A stretch of DNA of 64,000 bases from Amycolatopsis rubida (GCF_900115345.1 NZ_FOWC01000002.1:1098892-1162891), one strand, 5' to 3'. Shown: positions 54,551 to 63,628, numbered from the stretch's first letter. The notes: generated from the sequence alone by a model not told the origin. Translations and numbers: made by a program.

Positions 54551-55402
54551 GTGGTGTTTTCGAGCGCGCTCATCGGGCTGCGCGAAGGCCTCGAAGCCGC
54601 TCTCGTGGTGAGCATCCTGGTCGCCTTCCTGGTCAAAACCGACCGGCGGCACGCGCTGCGGTTCGTGTGGCCCGGCGTCGGCGCGGCTGTGCTGCTTTCG
54701 GTCGCGGTCGGCGCGATCCTCACCTACAGCACCGCGCAGCTGAGTTTCGAGCATCAGGAACTGCTCGGCGGAAGTCTTTCCATTGTCGCGGTCGTCTTCG
54801 TCACCGCGATGATCTTCTGGATGCGCAAGGCTTCCCGGCACATCGCCGCCGAGTTGCGCGGCAAGATGGAGGACGCGCTCAAGGTCGGTCCGGCGGCGGT
54901 GCTGCTGCTGTCGTTCCTGGCGGTGGGCCGCGAAGGGCTCGAAACCGCCGTGTTCTTCTACTCGGCCGTGCAGACCGCGCAGTCCGACACCCTGCAGCCG
55001 CTGATCGGGTTCGTGATCGGGATCGCCGCCGCGATCGTGCTCGCTTACCTGCTCTACCGCGGCGCGGTGCGGTTCAACCTGGCGAAGTTCTTCACGATCA
55101 CCGGCGTGCTGCTGGTGTTCGTCGCCGCCGGCGTCCTCGGCTACGGACTGCACGACCTCCAGGAAGCCGGATTCATCCCCGGACTGACCACGCTCGCCTT
55201 CGACGCGTCGAGCACGCTGCCGGAAACCTCCTGGTACGGAGCGCTGCTCAAGGGGATCTTCAACTATTCGCAGCAAACCACCGTGCTGCAAGCGATCGCG
55301 TGGGTCGCCTACGTGGCGATCGTGCTGCCGCTGTTTCTCAAGCCCGCCCGCAAGAACAAGACCGAGACGGCTCCAGCCGCCCCGGCCGCCGCCAAGGAGT
55401 GA
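54551..55402 (+). CDS. efeU: Ferrous iron permease EfeU (FTR1 family)
   Basis: A 283-residue membrane protein with seven predicted helices. Two REGLE iron motifs are present, LREGLEAALV near the N-terminus and GREGLETAVFF mid-protein. The start is tandem GTG codons at 54551/54554 behind AAGGAGG. It carries iron across the inner membrane using the oxidase and carrier encoded downstream, and overlaps none but is 2 bp from efeO. Confidence 0.94.
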   Translation: MVFSSALIGLREGLEAALVVSILVAFLVKTDRRHALRFVWPGVGAAVLLSVAVGAILTYSTAQLSFEHQELLGGSLSIVAVVFVTAMIFWMRKASRHIAAELRGKMEDALKVGPAAVLLLSFLAVGREGLETAVFFYSAVQTAQSDTLQPLIGFVIGIAAAIVLAYLLYRGAVRFNLAKFFTITGVLLVFVAAGVLGYGLHDLQEAGFIPGLTTLAFDASSTLPETSWYGALLKGIFNYSQQTTVLQAIAWVAYVAIVLPLFLKPARKNKTETAPAAPAAAKE

Positions 55403-55404
55403 CC

Positions 55405-56556
55405 GTGTCCCAGTTCCGCAAAACCTCGACGGCTGTGCTCGCCGGCCTCGGTGCTCTCGCCGCGCTGACCGCCTGCGACAGCACGAACTCCGCGTCCGGC
55501 ACTTCCGGCGCGACCTCAGGCGGGCCGATCAAGGTCGAGGCGTCCGACACCGCCTGCTCGGTGTCGGCGACGACCGCGGCGGCGGGCAACTTGACCTTCG
55601 AGATCACCAACAAGGGCAGCAAAGTCACCGAGTTCTACCTCTACGCCGAGGGCGACCGGATCATGGGCGAGGTCGAGAACATCGCGCCGGGGCTGAACCG
55701 GAGGCTCATCGTCGAGGTCCCGGACGCGGGCAAGTACCAGACCGCGTGCAAACCGGGCATGGTCGGCAACGGCATCCGCGGCGGCTTCACCGTCACCGGC
55801 GGCGCGCAGAGCCAGAACAACGCCAATGCGCAGAAAGCCGCCGCCACCAAGAGTTACGCGACCTACGTCGAGAACAACAGCTCGGCGCTGGAGACCGAGA
55901 CCGCGAAGTTCGTGGCCGCGGTCAAGGCGGGGAAGATCGACGAGGCTAAGGCCGAGTACGCGCGCACCCGCGTGTTCTACGAACGGATCGAGCCGGTCGC
56001 GGAGAAGTTCGGGGATCTCGACCCGGCCATCGACGCGCGCGAGGCCGATCTCGAACCCGGTCAGCAGTTCACCGGGTTCCACCGGCTGGAGAAGGACCTG
56101 TGGAACACCGGGCTGAAGCCGGACAGCCCGCAGATCGCGGACAAGCTGCTCGCTGACGTGAAGTCGCTCGTCGCCAAGACGAAGACGCTGCAGCTGAGCG
56201 CACTGGACCTGGCCAACGGCGCGAAGAGCTTGCTCGACGAAGTCGCCACCGGCAAGATCACCGGCGAGGAGGAGGCCTTCTCGCACACCGACCTGTGGGA
56301 CTTCCAGTCCAACCTCGACGGTTCCAAGGGCGCGATCGCCGCGCTGCGGCCGGTCATCCAGGAGCGCGACGCCGCTCTGGTGTCCACTTTGGACAAGGAG
56401 TTCGCGAACGTGCAGGGGCTGCTGGACAAGACCCGCTCCGGAGACGGTTTCAAGTACTACAACGAGCTCTCCCAGGACCAGATCAAGGCGTTCGCCTCGG
56501 CAGTCGACGCGCTGAGCGAGCCGCTCAGCAAGGTCGCGGAGGTCGTGTCGAAGTGA
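55405..56556 (+). CDS. efeO: Iron-uptake lipoprotein EfeO
   Basis: A 383-residue exported protein. The lipobox LTAC follows a signal sequence; an N-terminal cupredoxin-like domain spans residues ~40-135, then a helical M75-type domain with the HxxE motif in GFHRLEKDLWN and FSHTDLWDFQSNLDG. GTG 55405 is chosen with AAGGAG 5 nt upstream. It is thought to bind iron at the cell surface and deliver it to EfeU. It overlaps efeB by 4 nt. Confidence 0.94.
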   Translation: MSQFRKTSTAVLAGLGALAALTACDSTNSASGTSGATSGGPIKVEASDTACSVSATTAAAGNLTFEITNKGSKVTEFYLYAEGDRIMGEVENIAPGLNRRLIVEVPDAGKYQTACKPGMVGNGIRGGFTVTGGAQSQNNANAQKAAATKSYATYVENNSSALETETAKFVAAVKAGKIDEAKAEYARTRVFYERIEPVAEKFGDLDPAIDAREADLEPGQQFTGFHRLEKDLWNTGLKPDSPQIADKLLADVKSLVAKTKTLQLSALDLANGAKSLLDEVATGKITGEEEAFSHTDLWDFQSNLDGSKGAIAALRPVIQERDAALVSTLDKEFANVQGLLDKTRSGDGFKYYNELSQDQIKAFASAVDALSEPLSKVAEVVSK

Positions 56557-57812
56557 CCGAGGAGGGAACGCAGGTTTCCCGCCGGAAGCTGTTCGGGCTG
56601 GCCGGCGCGGGGGTCGCGCTGGCGGGCGCGGGCGCGGCGGCCGGGGTCGGCATCGACCGGCTCGGCGGCAGTACCCCCGCATCGGCCGCGGTGTCCACTG
56701 TGGACTTTCATGGCGAGCACCAGGCCGGGATCGACACGCCGACGCAGCAGAACCTGCACTTCGCCGCGCTCGACGTGACCACCAAGGACGCCAAGAAGCT
56801 CCGCGAACTGCTGCGCACCTGGACGACCGCGGCGCGGCGGATGACCGCGGGCCAGGACGTCGGACCGAACGGTGCGCTCGGCGGGTCCGCGCAGGCCCCG
56901 CCGGACGACACCGGCGAGGCGCTCGACCTGCCCCCATCCGACCTGACGCTGACGATCGGCTTCGGCCCCTCGCTCTTCGACGACCGGTTCGGCCTCGCCG
57001 CGAAACGTCCACCGCAGCTGATCGATCTGCCCGCGTTCCCGAAGGACAAACTCGACCCGGCCCGCAGCGGCGGCGACCTGTGCATCCAAGCCTGCGCGAA
57101 CGATCCGCAGGTGGCGGTGCACGCGGTGCGCAACCTGGTGCGGCTCGGCTTCGGCGTCACCGAGGTGCGCTGGTCGCAGCTCGGGTTCGGCCGCAGCTCG
57201 TCGACCTCGCGCTCGCAGCAGACGCCGCGCAACCTGTTCGGTTTCAAGGACGGCACCAACAACATCAAGGCCGAGGACACCGACGTGCTCCGCGACCAGG
57301 TGTGGGCGCAGGCAGGCGACGGGCAAGCATGGATGGCGGGCGGCACGTACCTGGTCGCCCGCCGGATCCGGATGCACATCGAGACCTGGGACCGCGAAAC
57401 GCTCGCCGGGCAGGAGCAGATTGTCGGGCGCACCAAGGGAACCGGTGCCCCGCTCGGGCAGACCGGCGAGTTCGACCCGGTCGATCTGCAGGTCGGCGGC
57501 GCGGGCGGGACGCCGCTGATCGCCGAGGACGCGCACATCCGGCTGGCCTCGCGCCAGACGCGCAAGGGCGTGCAGATCCTGCGCCGCGGCTACAACTTCG
57601 TCGACGGCTCCGACGGAGTCGGGCACCTGGAGGCGGGGCTGTTCTTCCTGGCGTTCAACCGGGACACCCGCACGCAGTACGTCCCGATGCAGCAGGTGCT
57701 GTCGTCGAAAGACGCGATGATGGAGTACCTGCAGCACACCGGTTCCGCGCACTTCGCGATTCCGCCAGGCCTCACCCCGACCAGCGACTGGGGTGCCGGG
57801 CTCTTCGCCTGA
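56553..57812 (+). CDS. efeB: Dye-decolorising-type haem peroxidase EfeB
   Basis: A 419-residue Tat-exported peroxidase. Twin arginines in SRRKLFGLAGAG mark the signal. The DyP motif GFKDGTNN carries the catalytic Asp, and the proximal haem His lies in RRIRMHIETWDR. The end AFNRDTRTQYVPMQQVL matches EfeB. GTG 56553 overlaps efeO by 4 nt. EfeB oxidises ferrous iron or aids iron extraction from haem in this system. Confidence 0.94.
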   Translation: MTEEGTQVSRRKLFGLAGAGVALAGAGAAAGVGIDRLGGSTPASAAVSTVDFHGEHQAGIDTPTQQNLHFAALDVTTKDAKKLRELLRTWTTAARRMTAGQDVGPNGALGGSAQAPPDDTGEALDLPPSDLTLTIGFGPSLFDDRFGLAAKRPPQLIDLPAFPKDKLDPARSGGDLCIQACANDPQVAVHAVRNLVRLGFGVTEVRWSQLGFGRSSSTSRSQQTPRNLFGFKDGTNNIKAEDTDVLRDQVWAQAGDGQAWMAGGTYLVARRIRMHIETWDRETLAGQEQIVGRTKGTGAPLGQTGEFDPVDLQVGGAGGTPLIAEDAHIRLASRQTRKGVQILRRGYNFVDGSDGVGHLEAGLFFLAFNRDTRTQYVPMQQVLSSKDAMMEYLQHTGSAHFAIPPGLTPTSDWGAGLFA

Positions 57813-57917
57813 CCAGTACAAACCTCCCCGCCCCGCCACTGCGTGGGACCGGTTGCCGGTGCCCGCCGGGCAGGCGACGGTGACCGCGTTCATCCGCGCG
57901 AGGTGAGGAGTTCGGTC

Positions 57918-58982
57918 GTGGTCGCTGTGGCACAGCCGCGGTTCGGGGTGTGGGCGGTCGTCTACGGGTCGTGGGGCCCGTTCGATCATCCCGCCGATCC
58001 GGTCGACGCCAGCTGGGAGCGCAACCGGCGGTTGATCGTCGAGGCGGATCGGCTCGGCTTCGATTCGACGCTCATCGCGCAGCACGTGGTGAACCCGTTC
58101 GGCGACGAACTGGACCAGCTGGAGACGTGGACGTCCGCCGCGGCGCTCGCCGCGCTCACCGAGCGGATCGAGATCATCGCGGCGATCAAGCCGTATCTCG
58201 TGCACCCGGTGGTGCTGGCGAAACAGGCGCTGCAGATCCAGGAGATCAGCGGCGGCCGGTTCGGGCTGAACCTGGTCAACGCCTGGTACAAGCCGGAGCT
58301 GGCGCGGGCGGGCATTCCGTTCGCCGAGCACGACGAACGGTACGAGTACGGCCGCGAATGGATCAGCGTCGTGCGCGGGCTGCTGGCCGGTGAGCGGGTT
58401 TCGTTCGAGGGCAAGCATTTCCAGGTTGACGGGTACCAGCTGCGGCCCGCTGCTTCGTCGCCGACCGTGTACGTCGGCGGCGAGTCGGACCCGGCGCGAG
58501 CGCTGGTCGCGGACAAGGCCGACGTGTGGTTCATCAACGGGCAGCCGAAGGAGAACGTCGCCAAACTGATCGCGGACGTCGCCGCCCGCCCGCGCGCCGG
58601 CGCTCCGGTCCGATTTGGACTGTCCGCGTTCGTGGTGGCCCGCGAAACCGACGTCGAAGCGGAAGCAGAGCTGGCGGCGTTGTGGGAACTGGCCGAGGCG
58701 GGCAAGGCGCGGTGGGAGGCGCTGGTCGCGGACGCCGATCCGAAGGCGGTGATGTTCCAGACGTTCGCCAAGTACCCGCACATCGGCACGAACGGCGGCA
58801 CCGCGGCCGGCCTGGTCGGCAGCTACGACACCGTCGCCCAGCGGATCCGCGAGTGGGCTGACCTGGGAATCGAGACGTTTATGCTGCAATTCCAGCCCTT
58901 CGAAGCGGAGATGCGGCGGTTCGCCGAGCACGTGCTCCCCCGCGTGCGCTTGACTTCAAGCAAACTTGAACTTGCACAGTAG
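57918..58982 (+). CDS. LLM-class flavin-dependent monooxygenase (SsuD-like)
   Basis: A 354-residue luciferase-fold oxidoreductase related to alkanesulfonate monooxygenase: FGVWAVVYGSWGPFDHP, TLIAQHVVNPFGDELDQLET, ISGGRFGLNLVNAW and YVGGESDPARALVADKADVW. FMN or F420 is the likely cofactor. GTG 57918 follows GAGGAG by 7 nt. The next gene, a PPOX-fold protein, starts 4 bp after, but with its own promoter embedded in this gene's end. Confidence 0.86.
   Translation: MVAVAQPRFGVWAVVYGSWGPFDHPADPVDASWERNRRLIVEADRLGFDSTLIAQHVVNPFGDELDQLETWTSAAALAALTERIEIIAAIKPYLVHPVVLAKQALQIQEISGGRFGLNLVNAWYKPELARAGIPFAEHDERYEYGREWISVVRGLLAGERVSFEGKHFQVDGYQLRPAASSPTVYVGGESDPARALVADKADVWFINGQPKENVAKLIADVAARPRAGAPVRFGLSAFVVARETDVEAEAELAALWELAEAGKARWEALVADADPKAVMFQTFAKYPHIGTNGGTAAGLVGSYDTVAQRIREWADLGIETFMLQFQPFEAEMRRFAEHVLPRVRLTSSKLELAQ
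58950..58980 (+). promoter_or_regulatory. MerR-type promoter before the PPOX gene
   Basis: TTGACT (58950-58955) and CACAGT (58975-58980) are separated by 19 bp, the long spacing used by MerR-family activators. The spacer holds the palindrome TTCAAG-CAAA-CTTGAA (58955-58970). Transcription would begin at about 58987, the ATG itself, giving a leaderless mRNA. Confidence 0.6.
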
Positions 58983-58986
58983 GTGC

Positions 58987-59397
58987 ATGTTCACCGAAGC
59001 GGAACTCACCTACCTGGCCACCCAGCCGCTCGCCCGGATCGCCACCCAGCAGCCGAATGGAACTCTGCAGGTCAGCCCGGTCGCGTTCGCCTGGAACCCG
59101 GAGACGCGGACGATCGACGTGACCGGGTACAACCTGACGAAAAGCCGGAAATACCGCAACGTCGAGGCCAACGGCCAGGTCGCCATCGTGATCGACGACC
59201 AGCCCTCGACGAGCCCCATGCGCATCCGCTGCTTGGAGATCCGCGGCCGGGCGGAAGCCGTGCCGGACGCCTTCGCATCGGACGGTCACCTCGACGGAGC
59301 CGTCATCCGTATTCACCCGCAGCGCATCATCAGCCTCGGCATCGACGATCCCGACCGCGAACCCCTGGAGGTGAAGCCGAACAACCGGAACGTCTGA
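58987..59397 (+). CDS. PPOX-class (F420-dependent type) oxidoreductase
   Basis: A 136-residue split-barrel flavin/F420 protein: FTEAELTYLATQPLARIATQ, GTLQVSPVAFAWNPETRTID, TKSRKYRNVEANGQVAIVID, and CLEIRGRAEAV. This resembles actinobacterial PPOX F420-dependent enzymes. ATG 58987 lacks a Shine-Dalgarno site and fits a leaderless start from the MerR-type promoter. A perfect hairpin terminator follows. Role may be quinone or xenobiotic reduction. Confidence 0.86.
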   Translation: MFTEAELTYLATQPLARIATQQPNGTLQVSPVAFAWNPETRTIDVTGYNLTKSRKYRNVEANGQVAIVIDDQPSTSPMRIRCLEIRGRAEAVPDAFASDGHLDGAVIRIHPQRIISLGIDDPDREPLEVKPNNRNV

Positions 59398-59410
59398 AGC
59401 CGCGCCGGTC

Positions 59411-59449
59411 CGCAGTCCCGCCCCTGCCCGGGGGAGGGGCGGGACTGCG
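59411..59449. terminator. Bidirectional terminator hairpin
   Basis: CGCAGTCCCGCCCC (59411-59424) and its exact inverse (59436-59449) form a 14-bp stem between the convergent PPOX and membrane-protein genes. Confidence 0.82.
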
Positions 59450-59471
59450 CCTGGATTGCCGGTCCGCTGGT

Positions 59472-60035
59472 TCATCTGCGAGCGCCCGCCACCGTGTACA
59501 CCGCCGTTCCCGCTGCGAACAGCAGCCCGGCCGTCCACCACGCCGCGGCGGAGTCCGCCGTCGCCATCGGCCAAGCCACGACGGCGTAGACCTGACCGAC
59601 GGCGCTCGGGACGAACATCGCCGTCATCGCCCAGCCCAAGGGCAGCGTCCAGCCGAACTGGCCGCCGAACAGCGCGGCCGCCAGCCCGGTCAGGCCGATG
59701 AGCCCGGCCGCGTTGCGGAGGATCCAGCCGGATTCGATCGGACGGTCGACAAAACCTTGTATCGCCAGCATTGCTCCGCCAGCCACCACCCCGATCAGCA
59801 GCAGGTGCACGAGCCGCCGGGGCGGCCAGCGGAAGGAGGCCGTGCGGTCCAGATCGATGTCCTGACCGCTGAGGCCCACGCCTGCCACCGCGACCGCGGC
59901 ACCGAGGGTCAATGTCGCGAAGAGCGTCGTCCAGTTGTCTCCCAGCAGCGGCGGGAGAACGACGGCACAGAGCAACACCGCCGCCAGCGACACCGCGAGG
60001 TGGCGCGAACGCGCGTACAGCGCTGTCCACCGCAT
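59472..60035 (-). CDS. Integral membrane protein of the sigma-ABC operon
   Basis: A 187-residue protein with about five hydrophobic segments, for example HLAVSLAAVLLCAVVLPPLL and LVHLLLIGVVAGGAMLAIQG. It is coupled to the upstream permease gene by a TGATG overlap, so it is the last gene of the sigma/anti-sigma/ABC operon. No family recognised; it may be an accessory subunit of the transporter. Confidence 0.75.
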   Translation of the reverse strand: MRWTALYARSRHLAVSLAAVLLCAVVLPPLLGDNWTTLFATLTLGAAVAVAGVGLSGQDIDLDRTASFRWPPRRLVHLLLIGVVAGGAMLAIQGFVDRPIESGWILRNAAGLIGLTGLAAALFGGQFGWTLPLGWAMTAMFVPSAVGQVYAVVAWPMATADSAAAWWTAGLLFAAGTAVYTVAGARR

Positions 60036-61372
60036 CAGCGCGCACCTTCCATGAGGACTTTCAGCGGGTCACCAGTGCAGCTCAGCTCCAACTGCCGCGC
60101 CGCGGCCATGCGTGCGGTCTGCTCCGCCTCCGGCACCGCTTTGAGGGCCGCCCACGCTGGCCCCGTCCAGGTCCGAAGCTCGGCGTGCGAAGGCGGAGAG
60201 TACGAGCCGACCAGCCACTGCGCCATTACCCAGCGCGCGGCGTCCTCCCGGTCGTTTCGCTCACCTCCGTAGGACGCCGCGTGACATTGCGTTGTCCCGG
60301 CGCCGCCAAGGAGCGCCATGGTGAGGCTGGGGCCGCTTTTGTCGTAGAACACATAATTGTCCTTCTGCACCAGCACCCGGGACGGATCTCGCGGGCCTGT
60401 TTTGTTGTCCCGGTACGGCTCTGTCGATTCTTCTACCCGAGTCGCATGTTGCGGCAGCTTCTCAAGCCGCTGCAGGACTTCCTTTCCTGGACCGGCCACA
60501 GTGGACAACCAATCCTCGTGCAATCGCGTCACACACACCGGACCGTCGCAGACAAGAGCGGCTGCCGTTGTGTCCGGAGCGAAGTTGTCCTGCGGTGAGG
60601 ATGGGAAGAGCGGCAACGCCGCGGCCAATCCGGCTGCCACCGGGAGCAGTGCGAGCGCCCTGGTCCGCGCCGAACTGGCCAGCAGCAGCACGACTCCGGC
60701 CGCGGTGAGCCCGAGCAACCAGCTCAGCTGCCCGATCTCGACCGCGGGCTTGGGCAGGTCGAACGGACCGTGCGGCTCCACTTGCCCGATCCCCAGCAGC
60801 GCCACCGCGTTCGGTGCCGCTCCGTTCACCCCCGACACTTGCGCGAAGAGCCCACCTGCCAGCGTGAGCACGGCCAGCGCCGGCGCGGTGATCGGATACG
60901 GCAGAAGCCGTCCGACGCCGAGCCCGACCGCGACGCCGGCGAGCACGGACAGCACGCCGAGCACCAACTGCATCACCCACGCCGTGGTGAACAATCCGCC
61001 GTTCGCCACAACCTGCCCGGCCCCGGCGGCGACGAGCACCAGATAGCCCACCACCGCGGCGAGCCCGAGGGCGAGGCCAAGCGTCCCGGCTCGTTGCCCG
61101 GCGGGCCGGGGCGTGGAGCCGAACAGCTCGCCGACTCCCGCGCGGGCGTCCCGCATGCCCTGGATCGCCGCGGCTCCGACGATGATCGGCCACATCAGGA
61201 CCAGCAGGTAGCGCGGCCACCGCACCGCGGTCAGCCAGGTCTCGTTCCAGGCCGCGGAGCCGTGGCTCCACGGCCCACGCGAGAACAGCAGCAGGCCCAG
61301 GCTCACTACGAGCATCGCGACCGGTGCCCAGGGAGCGATGGTGCGCCGGAGTTCGACCCGGAACACGCTCAT
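60035..61372 (-). CDS. ABC transporter membrane protein with C-terminal extension
   Basis: A 445-residue protein. The first ~260 residues carry six or more hydrophobic segments of ABC-2-like character (LVVSLGLLLFSRGPW, WPIIVGAAAIQGM, WVMQLVLGVLSVLAGVAVGL). The last ~150 residues are hydrophilic with paired cysteines (CDGPVCVTRLHEDW) and probably external. Coupling by TGATG overlap to the ATPase upstream and the membrane protein downstream indicates one complex. The transported substrate is unknown. Confidence 0.8.
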   Translation of the reverse strand: MSVFRVELRRTIAPWAPVAMLVVSLGLLLFSRGPWSHGSAAWNETWLTAVRWPRYLLVLMWPIIVGAAAIQGMRDARAGVGELFGSTPRPAGQRAGTLGLALGLAAVVGYLVLVAAGAGQVVANGGLFTTAWVMQLVLGVLSVLAGVAVGLGVGRLLPYPITAPALAVLTLAGGLFAQVSGVNGAAPNAVALLGIGQVEPHGPFDLPKPAVEIGQLSWLLGLTAAGVVLLLASSARTRALALLPVAAGLAAALPLFPSSPQDNFAPDTTAAALVCDGPVCVTRLHEDWLSTVAGPGKEVLQRLEKLPQHATRVEESTEPYRDNKTGPRDPSRVLVQKDNYVFYDKSGPSLTMALLGGAGTTQCHAASYGGERNDREDAARWVMAQWLVGSYSPPSHAELRTWTGPAWAALKAVPEAEQTARMAAARQLELSCTGDPLKVLMEGAR

Positions 61373-62175
61373 CACCAGGACCCCTTTCCCTGTGCGTGGC
61401 CGAGCAGCGCCGAATAGCCGCGCTCGATCGGGCTGTCGCCGACGTCCGCCTCGTTCCCCGCCGCGGCCAGATCGGCTGGGGTGCCTTGGAAAACCAGCTT
61501 CCCGTCGGCGAACAGGACGACGTCCGAGCACGCCGCGGCGACATCTTCGACCAGGTGAGTGGACACGACGACGCACGCGTCCCGGCCGATTTCCTGCAGC
61601 AGCTCGCGGAAACGCAGCCGCTGCGCCGGATCGAGTCCGGCAGTGGGTTCGTCGAGCAGCAGGAGCACCGGATCGTTCACGATCGCCTGCGCGATGCCGA
61701 CCCGGCGGACCATGCCGCCGGACAGTGTCTTCATTTTGTCCTCGGCGCGTTCGGCGAGACCGACCCGCTCGATCGCGCGCTGCACCGCGCCCGGCACCTC
61801 GCGCTTGGGCATTTCCTTGAGCCACGCCATGTATTCGACGAACTCGCGGACGGTGAACCGCTTGTAGTACCCGAAGGTCTGCGGCAGATATCCGATCCGG
61901 CGGCGCAGGCCGCGCTGGTCGAAGTGCCCCCCGACAGGCTCTCCGAGCAGCGTCAACCTGCCTTCCGTCGGCCGCAGCACCGTGGCCACGGTGCGGATCA
62001 AGGTGGTCTTGCCCGCGCCGTTCGGCCCGAGCAGCCCGTGCACGCCCGTGCCGAGCGCGAGGTCGAGGCCGTCGACCGCCATCTTCTTGCGGCTGACCCG
62101 CACTTTCAGTCCCTGTGCCTGGATCTCCCAGGCGTAGGTCGCCGGAGCGACCTCGGCGGCTTCCACAGCTCGCAT
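61372..62175 (-). CDS. ABC transporter ATP-binding protein
   Basis: A 267-residue ATPase. Walker A GPNGAGKTT, Q-loop region LPQTFGYYKRFTVREF, signature LSGGMVRRVGIAQ, Walker B LLLLDEPTAGLD and switch His in VVSTHLVEDV are present. Q-loop and C-terminus resemble the exporter-type ATPases that pair with ABC-2 membrane proteins. It is the third gene of the sigma/anti-sigma operon, 21 bp after the zinc-finger gene. Confidence 0.92.
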   Translation of the reverse strand: MRAVEAAEVAPATYAWEIQAQGLKVRVSRKKMAVDGLDLALGTGVHGLLGPNGAGKTTLIRTVATVLRPTEGRLTLLGEPVGGHFDQRGLRRRIGYLPQTFGYYKRFTVREFVEYMAWLKEMPKREVPGAVQRAIERVGLAERAEDKMKTLSGGMVRRVGIAQAIVNDPVLLLLDEPTAGLDPAQRLRFRELLQEIGRDACVVVSTHLVEDVAAACSDVVLFADGKLVFQGTPADLAAAGNEADVGDSPIERGYSALLGHAQGKGSW

Positions 62176-62196
62176 CGGTGTCCCCTCTCGTTTCCG

Positions 62197-62985
62197 TCAG
62201 TGATGCGCAGCAAGCTGCGTAAAGGTGTTCCGGCGAAGCACTACGAACACGGTCGCGACGACGGCGGCCGCCAGCCAGCCCGGCCAGGCGACGTTCTCCA
62301 GCAGGACCGAGCCCCCGAACGCGACACTCGGCACCACCAGCGCGCCGAGCCACAGCCCGACCAGGATCGAGGCCGCCCAGGCGACGCCGATGAACGTGCC
62401 GAGCGCGAGGGTCCCTGTGGTGAACGCTAGGCACGGCAGTAGCCCGAATCCCATCCGCGCGCCGACCAGCCAGCCGGCGGCCAACAGCACCGCCAGCACC
62501 GGTAGGACTACCGCCGTGGTCCGGCGCAGGATCAACTCCAGCCCGGCACGTGGGGTGGCCGCGGTGAGTTCGTACGAGGGATCGAGCCCGCGGGTCCACG
62601 CCGCCGCCACCCCGAAGACCGGCAGTACGGGGGAAAGCAGCTGCACGAACGACAGCCCCTCGTGCAGTGACCGGTCGAGGTAGACCGACAGCGCGCCGAC
62701 GACGAGGACCATCAACAGCCACGGCACCATCACCGGGGTCGCCCAGCAATGCAGCCACGCCGCGGCTCGGCGCGGCATCGGCTGCGGCGCTTGGGCGAGA
62801 TCCGGCTCCAGCCCGGCCCACACGGTGTCGAGCAGACCGGCCACCTCGGCGGTGGACGAGCCGGCGAGCCGAGCCCGGCACTGCGCGCACTTCTCCAGGT
62901 GCCCTTCGATCGCCCATGTCTCGTCCCCCGGCAGTTCGCGACCGGCGACGTAGCCGGCGAGCATCCGGTCGGATACGTGGTTCAT
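62197..62985 (-). CDS. Zinc-finger (zf-HC2) membrane protein, putative anti-sigma factor
   Basis: A 262-residue protein. The N-terminal zinc-finger anti-sigma-like motif H-x3-C-x2-C occurs in GHLEKCAQCRARL, followed after ~80 residues by about six hydrophobic segments. AAGGAGGT, a perfect ribosome binding site, precedes ATG 62985, so the earlier start at 63018 was rejected. It lies 29 bp downstream of the sigma-factor gene, the classical anti-sigma position. The large multi-helix membrane part is unusual and may itself be a sensor or part of the transporter. Confidence 0.85.
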   Translation of the reverse strand: MNHVSDRMLAGYVAGRELPGDETWAIEGHLEKCAQCRARLAGSSTAEVAGLLDTVWAGLEPDLAQAPQPMPRRAAAWLHCWATPVMVPWLLMVLVVGALSVYLDRSLHEGLSFVQLLSPVLPVFGVAAAWTRGLDPSYELTAATPRAGLELILRRTTAVVLPVLAVLLAAGWLVGARMGFGLLPCLAFTTGTLALGTFIGVAWAASILVGLWLGALVVPSVAFGGSVLLENVAWPGWLAAAVVATVFVVLRRNTFTQLAAHH

Positions 62986-63014
62986 GGCTTGACCTCCTTC
63001 AGACAGTCCTGGTT

Positions 63015-63578
63015 TCACGACAACGCCTCCCGCATCGCGATCCGGGCGCGCCGGGCCCGGGTTTTGACCGTGCCTTCGGGCAGGCCGAGCAGGATCGCGG
63101 TCTCCCGTACCGACAATCCGTCGAGCGCCATGGCTTGCAGGACCTCACGCAGCTCCGGCGCGAGACTGCGCAAGGCGTCGCCCACCGAATCGCCGACCGT
63201 GCCCGCCAGCGCCTCCTCTTCGGCGGCGGGCGCGGACAGCGACTCGTGCACTCCGGGCGGCGGATGCGCGTGATGCGCCCGCCGCCGGTACGCGTCGATG
63301 AGCCGCCGCACCGCGATCGTCCACACCCAGCCCACGGCGGAGCCGCCGGCGACGACGCCCGCGAACGAGCCCGCGGCGCGCCACACGGCGAGGTAGGTCT
63401 CCTGCATCACCTCCGCGATGATCTGGTCATCGGAGCAGCGGTGCCGCAGGCGTATCGCGAGCCACGGCGACGTGCGGCGGTAAAGCTCTTCGAACGCCGC
63501 ACGATCACCGCGGGCGGTGCGCCGGAGGAGGTGCTCCTCGTCCGGCTCCCTGGGTGGCTTGTGCTTCACACCCGGCAA
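63015..63578 (-). CDS. ECF-type RNA polymerase sigma factor
   Basis: A 187-residue sigma factor. Region 2: FEELYRRTSPWLAIRLRHRC and VMQETYLAVWRAAGSF. Region 4: LAPELREVLQAMALDGLSVR and LLGLPEGTVKTRARRAR. The probable start is TTG 63578, 6 nt after GGAGGT; GTG 63569 is the alternative. It opens an operon with the zinc-finger protein and ABC transporter, whose expression it probably controls. A CRP-like site lies 35 bp upstream. Confidence 0.9.
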   Translation of the reverse strand: MPGVKHKPPREPDEEHLLRRTARGDRAAFEELYRRTSPWLAIRLRHRCSDDQIIAEVMQETYLAVWRAAGSFAGVVAGGSAVGWVWTIAVRRLIDAYRRRAHHAHPPPGVHESLSAPAAEEEALAGTVGDSVGDALRSLAPELREVLQAMALDGLSVRETAILLGLPEGTVKTRARRARIAMREALS

Positions 63579-63612
63579 GACGCCACCTCCGCGCTTACGG
63601 TTCTCTGAGACT

Positions 63613-63628
63613 AGTGATCTGAGTCACA
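63613..63628. promoter_or_regulatory. CRP-like palindrome before the sigma operon
   Basis: AGTGATCTGAGTCACA contains GTGA-N6-TCAC, close to the TGTGA-N6-TCACA consensus of CRP-family regulators, 35 bp upstream of the sigma-factor start. It suggests cAMP-CRP-type control. Confidence 0.5.
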
